17,552 bases of DNA from positions 1 through 17,552 of the forward strand of contig DEWC01000090.1 of assembly GCA_002363095.1 (NCBI GenBank), read 5' to 3'. Each line of letters opens with the position of its first letter. Position 1 is the stretch's first letter. The position numbers and the translations under genes are program-made. This document shows, in pieces, positions 14,742 through 17,552 of this stretch. Source of the stretch: Ruminococcaceae bacterium UBA3220 (GTDB lineage: Bacteria > Bacillota > Clostridia > Oscillospirales > Acutalibacteraceae). Below the pieces are notes generated by a model, which saw only the letters and a program-made list of their open reading frames with translations, ran no database searches and had not been told where the DNA came from.

Positions 14742-15404
14742 TTATAACATCTTCAAAACTTCATTTAAAATGTCGTTTGCTATACTCTCTTTTGTCCTCA
14801 TTTCGCCGTTTTCGGCGCAGGAAATCACCGTCCAACCGGAGTATTTTGCGGTAAAATACGCGGCGTCGCGACATTTCTTTAAGTATTCAACATCGCCTTC
14901 GTGGATATCTTTTTTTGAGTTGTCGCCACCGTATCTTCCGGTGAGGAGCTTTTGAGAAATATCTATCGGAACATCAAGAAAAATCACCTTGTCCGGTTTC
15001 GGAATACACACCTTGTTATATTCTAAATCATAAAGCCAGTCAAGAAAGCCTTCCCAATCTTTTTTATCAAGTTTGGACGCCTGATGAACAGCGTTGGATG
15101 TAGTATATCTCCCCGATAAAACGACACCGCCAGCGTTATAATATTCGCCCCAGTTTTTCTTAAAAGATGCATACCTGTCAACGGTGTAAAAAACCGACGA
15201 GGCAAAAGCGTTAACATCTTCGGGGTTTGTTCCGAATTCTCCGCCCAAATACATTTTTATAAGAGCGCTTGAATTGCTTTCATAATCGGGGAAAGAAACG
15301 GTTTTGCAGTCAACGCCGCGCTTAGAAAGAGTTTTTCCCAACATTTCAAGTTGGGTGGATTTTCCGCTTCCGTCAAGTCCCTCGATAACTATAAGTTTAC
15401 CCAT
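14742..15404 (-). CDS. tmk: Thymidylate kinase (dTMP kinase)
   Basis: A 220-residue P-loop kinase that phosphorylates dTMP to dTDP, next to thyX, which makes dTMP. The Walker A motif is GLDGSGKST (9-17), and FLDVPIDIS (143-151) matches the core strand and helix before the lid. The region SGRYTTSNAVHQASKL (97-112) corresponds to the usual DR(Y/F) motif, but the acidic residue is replaced by Gly98 while Arg99 is kept. ATG 15404 overlaps the thyX stop by 8 bases. The longer, lid-rich form is that of many Clostridia. Another deoxynucleoside monophosphate kinase is less likely given the neighbour. Confidence 0.92.
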   Translation of the reverse strand: MGKLIVIEGLDGSGKSTQLEMLGKTLSKRGVDCKTVSFPDYESNSSALIKMYLGGEFGTNPEDVNAFASSVFYTVDRYASFKKNWGEYYNAGGVVLSGRYTTSNAVHQASKLDKKDWEGFLDWLYDLEYNKVCIPKPDKVIFLDVPIDISQKLLTGRYGGDNSKKDIHEGDVEYLKKCRDAAYFTAKYSGWTVISCAENGEMRTKESIANDILNEVLKML

Positions 15405-16170
15405 TGTTCTTTAATCCTTCATAAAACTCGCGCATTTCTTTCGACCTTCCGCAGGTCATTTTTCCTTCGGGGCAGGCTCCCGCCACGCAGGAAGGTCCCG
15501 CTTTTTTGAAAAGGTTGGGCGCCACGGCGCAAACCTCTTTAAGCATCATATCGGCAACCTCTTTTATCTCCCACTGCGCACGAGAGCAACAGCGGTGGTG
15601 GAAAAAGTTCATAAGAGCTCTCGCGTTCATTGTAACAACGATTTTTGTTTCGCAGGCGTTAGGCAAAACAAAACGGGCGTCTTCAATCGCCTTTTTTTCC
15701 GCCATACGGCAGGCTGTTTTTTCGTCGTGCCCTGCCTTTAAAAACTCTTTTTTGTGCTTCTCCTTTAAAAGGTCGGCGATTTTATCATATGCCTTTTGGT
15801 CGGCTTCCATCGCCTCTTTAAAAAGTTTGAGCGCCGCCGTGTCTTTTGCTATTTCGGGAGGAATAACATATTCAAACTGCCCCTCGGTTACATATCTCTG
15901 GCTCTTTTGACTGTAAGACGCCAATCTATGGCGGACAAGCTGGTGCGTGAAAGCCCTGCTTACACCCTCTATCCCAAAGGTGAACGAAACATGCTCAATC
16001 GGACTTTCGTGTCCCATATCGGCAAGCATTTTAACAAAAGACGCGATTTTTTCGTCGGTAAGTCCGTCCCTTAGGTCTTCTATCCCCGAAGAACTGTAAC
16101 AAAGTTTCGCGGCGAACGCGACGGTTCTTTCCGGGTCGGGCGTATGGGCTAAGAGCGTTACTTTAGGCAT
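15397..16170 (-). CDS. thyX: FAD-dependent thymidylate synthase ThyX
   Basis: A 257-residue flavoprotein that methylates dUMP to dTMP using methylenetetrahydrofolate and NADPH. The signature RHRLASYSQKS (80-90; RHR-x7-S) and ESPIEHVSFTF (55-65) are seen. The C-terminal tail with CVAGACPEGKMTC is cysteine-rich, as in clostridial ThyX. The ATG at 16170 has GGGGGA seven bases upstream. It heads the thyX-tmk-DJ-1-mltG-trhP transcript from the promoter at 16213-16241. Confidence 0.96.
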   Translation of the reverse strand: MPKVTLLAHTPDPERTVAFAAKLCYSSSGIEDLRDGLTDEKIASFVKMLADMGHESPIEHVSFTFGIEGVSRAFTHQLVRHRLASYSQKSQRYVTEGQFEYVIPPEIAKDTAALKLFKEAMEADQKAYDKIADLLKEKHKKEFLKAGHDEKTACRMAEKKAIEDARFVLPNACETKIVVTMNARALMNFFHHRCCSRAQWEIKEVADMMLKEVCAVAPNLFKKAGPSCVAGACPEGKMTCGRSKEMREFYEGLKNNG

Positions 16171-16177
16171 AATTATC

Positions 16178-16230
16178 CCCCTGTTTTTTTCTACTCGGCT
16201 TACTCTTGTCTAATTATAACAAAACAGGGG
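16178..16230. repeat. 10-bp inverted repeat in the thyX-prs intergenic region
   Basis: CCCCTGTTTT (16178-16187) and AAAACAGGGG (16221-16230) are perfect complements 43 bases apart, about four helical turns. One arm is in the thyX promoter spacer, the other in the leader at the ribosome site. Since the upstream arm is not in the thyX transcript, it would be a DNA-level site, such as for a paired regulator; chance is not excluded. Confidence 0.35.
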
Positions 16231-16241
16231 CGTTTTATCAA
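16213..16241 (-). promoter_or_regulatory. Sigma-A promoter of the thyX operon
   Basis: The minus strand reads TTGATA (16241-16236), 17 bases, then TATAAT (16218-16213). It points at thyX with a leader of about 35 bases. Its spacer contains one arm (16221-16230) of a 10-bp inverted repeat whose other arm overlaps the thyX ribosome site. Confidence 0.88.
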
Positions 16242-16304
16242 ATAATTTTTTTCAAAATTAATTCGATTTTTTGCAAAAAAGGTCTTTTTATGTAAAAATA
16301 TTTG

Positions 16305-16313
16305 TGGTATTAT
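16305..16313 (+). promoter_or_regulatory. Extended -10 promoter of prs
   Basis: TGG-TATTAT (16305-16313) is an extended -10; the -35 region TTTTTA (16285-16290) is poor. Transcription would start near 16320, close to the first ribosome site at 16317-16325. Confidence 0.5.
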
Positions 16314-16330
16314 ATAGGGGAGGAGATTTT

Positions 16331-16372
16331 ATGCTTTGCGGAGGTTTTAAAAATGAGCAATATCGACTTTAA
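16331..16372 (+). CDS. 13-residue upstream ORF overlapping the prs start
   Basis: ATG 16331 has AGGGGAGGAG nicely placed ahead of it and opens a 13-codon frame (MLCGGFKNEQ... then TAA at 16370-16372) that runs past the prs ATG at 16353 in another frame. The better ribosome site belongs to this small ORF rather than to prs, which fits a leader that tunes prs translation. No known regulatory peptide is recognised. Confidence 0.3.
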   Translation: MLCGGFKNEQYRL

Positions 16373-17480
16373 ACACACCCCTTACGGCGACCTTGCCATC
16401 GTCAGCATGAAGGGTTGCGAGGACATTTCTTCAAAGGTTGACTATTATCTTAAACAGTGGAGAGATATCCCCGAGGACGAAACATTTGTAATCGGAGCAA
16501 ACTGTCCCCGTTTCGGAACCGGTGAAGCGAAGGCCGTTCTTAATCATACGGCGCGCGGACTCGACGCGTTTATTATATGCGACTGCTTTAATTACAATGT
16601 TACATACAAAATGTACGGACAAACCGTTCCCATGAGCCCTGATGATCACTTCCAGGATTTGAAGCGCGTTATCGCCGCGTTCGGCGGAAAGGCAAGAAGA
16701 ATTACGGTTATTATGCCTATGCTTTACGAAGGCAGACAGCACAGAAGAACTTCAAGGGAATCGATGGACTGCGCCATGGCTTTACAGGAACTCGTAGCTA
16801 TGGGCGTTAAGAACATCATCACCTTTGACGCACACGACCCGCGTGTTAACAACGCAATCCCGCTTGACGGTTTTGATAATGTTCAGGCGGCGTATCAGAT
16901 GATAAAAGCCCTTTTAAAAGCCGTTCCGGGAATGAAACTCAACAAGGAAAACGCCATGATCGTTTCTCCCGACGAAGGCGGAATGGGCAGATGCATTTAT
17001 TATTCTTCGGTTTTGGGGCTCGACCTCGGTATGTTCTATAAGAGGAGAAACTATTCGGTTATCGTAAACGGCAGAAACCCGATTGAAGCGCACGAATTTT
17101 TGGGCAACGATATAACCGGAAAAGACCTCATTTTGGTAGATGATATGATTTCCTCGGGCGATTCCATGCTTGATATTGCCAAAAAGCTCAAAGAAAAAGG
17201 AGCAAGACGCATTTTCGTTTTCGCAACCTTCGGGCTTTTTGTTGAAGGGCTTGAAAAATTCGATGAATACTATAAGGACGGCCTTATTGACAAGGTGTTT
17301 ACAACAAATCTTATTTATCAGACTCCCGAACTTTTGTCGAGAGAATGGTATGTTAATGTAAATATGTCAAAGTATATTGCTTTGCTGGTTGAAACCCTTA
17401 ATAAAGATAACTCGATAAGCTCACTTCTCGACCCTGCTGACAGAATAAAGAAAATCGTTGCAAAATACAACGCCGGCTGA
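16353..17480 (+). CDS. prs: Ribose-phosphate pyrophosphokinase (PRPP synthetase), long form
   Basis: A 375-residue enzyme that makes PRPP from ribose 5-phosphate and ATP for purine, pyrimidine, histidine and tryptophan synthesis; classical class I enzymes have about 315 residues. The catalytic landmarks are present in altered form: YEGRQHRRTSRE (125-136, for the usual YARQDRK), TFDAHD (158-163), KRRNYS (230-235, flexible catalytic loop) and the PRPP loop DLILVDDMISSGDS (258-271). The N-terminal 30-odd residues and the insert near CDCFNYNVTYKMYG are extra. The ATG at 16353 has GGAGG at 16340-16344; the ORF reaching to TTG 16302 upstream is not used because it lies in the promoter. It is divergent from thyX. 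Confidence 0.94.
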   Translation: MSNIDFKHTPYGDLAIVSMKGCEDISSKVDYYLKQWRDIPEDETFVIGANCPRFGTGEAKAVLNHTARGLDAFIICDCFNYNVTYKMYGQTVPMSPDDHFQDLKRVIAAFGGKARRITVIMPMLYEGRQHRRTSRESMDCAMALQELVAMGVKNIITFDAHDPRVNNAIPLDGFDNVQAAYQMIKALLKAVPGMKLNKENAMIVSPDEGGMGRCIYYSSVLGLDLGMFYKRRNYSVIVNGRNPIEAHEFLGNDITGKDLILVDDMISSGDSMLDIAKKLKEKGARRIFVFATFGLFVEGLEKFDEYYKDGLIDKVFTTNLIYQTPELLSREWYVNVNMSKYIALLVETLNKDNSISSLLDPADRIKKIVAKYNAG

Positions 17481-17501
17481 TAATTGATACATACATTTCT
17501 A

Positions 17502-17527
17502 TCCCGTAAAGGTTTTCCTTTGCGGGA
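17502..17527 (+). terminator. Hairpin after prs, probable terminator
   Basis: TCCCGTAAAGG pairs with CCTTTGCGGGA (11 bp, one G-U) around TTTT, 22 bases after the stop. The downstream bases are ATTGAGC, not a T-run, so termination would be imperfect. Confidence 0.55.
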
Positions 17528-17533
17528 TTGAGC

Positions 17534-17552
17534 TTGTCGACTTTTTCGACAA
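17534..17552. repeat. Second hairpin at the right window edge
   Basis: TTGTCGA-CTTTT-TCGACAA is a perfect 7-bp stem ending at the last base of the window, so the element may be longer. With the hairpin at 17502-17527 it forms a tandem pair. Confidence 0.5.

Noticed and set aside
16302..16352. Extended prs reading frame from TTG 16302
   Set aside because: It covers the extended -10 and both ribosome sites; ATG 16353 with GGAGG fits better.

Overview
The window looks like chromosomal DNA from a low-to-medium GC, anaerobic Gram-positive bacterium of the Clostridia. The reasons are inference from content: strong AGGAGG-type ribosome sites, near-consensus sigma-A promoters, ThyX instead of ThyA, a homocitrate-synthase-like (Re-type) citrate synthase, and an mltG-U32 pair like that of Bacillus and Clostridium. 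A placement near Oscillospirales is only a guess. There are 15 solid protein genes, one weak mini-ORF, and no rRNA, tRNA, CRISPR array or intact insertion sequence that I can see.

From left to right: (A) 1-3883, minus strand, a three-gene unit: calcineurin-like metallophosphoesterase, xylose-isomerase-like TIM-barrel protein, and a BglX-type GH3 beta-glycosidase that runs off the left edge. It has its own promoter with a repeated motif across the -10. (B) 3972-9480, minus strand, a central-carbon operon: Re-citrate synthase-like enzyme, GntR/FCD regulator, aconitase, isocitrate dehydrogenase-family enzyme, then a clear terminator. Together these would turn oxaloacetate plus acetyl-CoA into 2-oxoglutarate, the glutamate-forming oxidative arm of an incomplete TCA cycle. 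A palindrome lies over the -10 of a perfect-consensus promoter and is the obvious site for the GntR protein. Between aconitase and the dehydrogenase gene sits an unusual, hairpin-rich non-coding block.

(C) 9594-10011, a small accessory island: a 72-residue XRE-type repressor gene (plus) and, facing away from it, a very strong promoter with two 15-bp operators, reading a 27-codon ORF whose end lies in a REP-like hairpin. This is the least explained part of the window. (D) 10018-16241, minus strand: thyX, tmk, a DJ-1/PfpI gene, mltG and a U32-family tRNA hydroxylation gene, tightly packed or overlapping, then a hairpin terminator that also covers the ribosome site of a class B penicillin-binding protein gene. 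The unit combines dTTP supply with cell-wall functions. (E) 16302-17552, plus strand: an atypically long PRPP synthetase gene (prs), divergent from thyX, followed by two hairpins.
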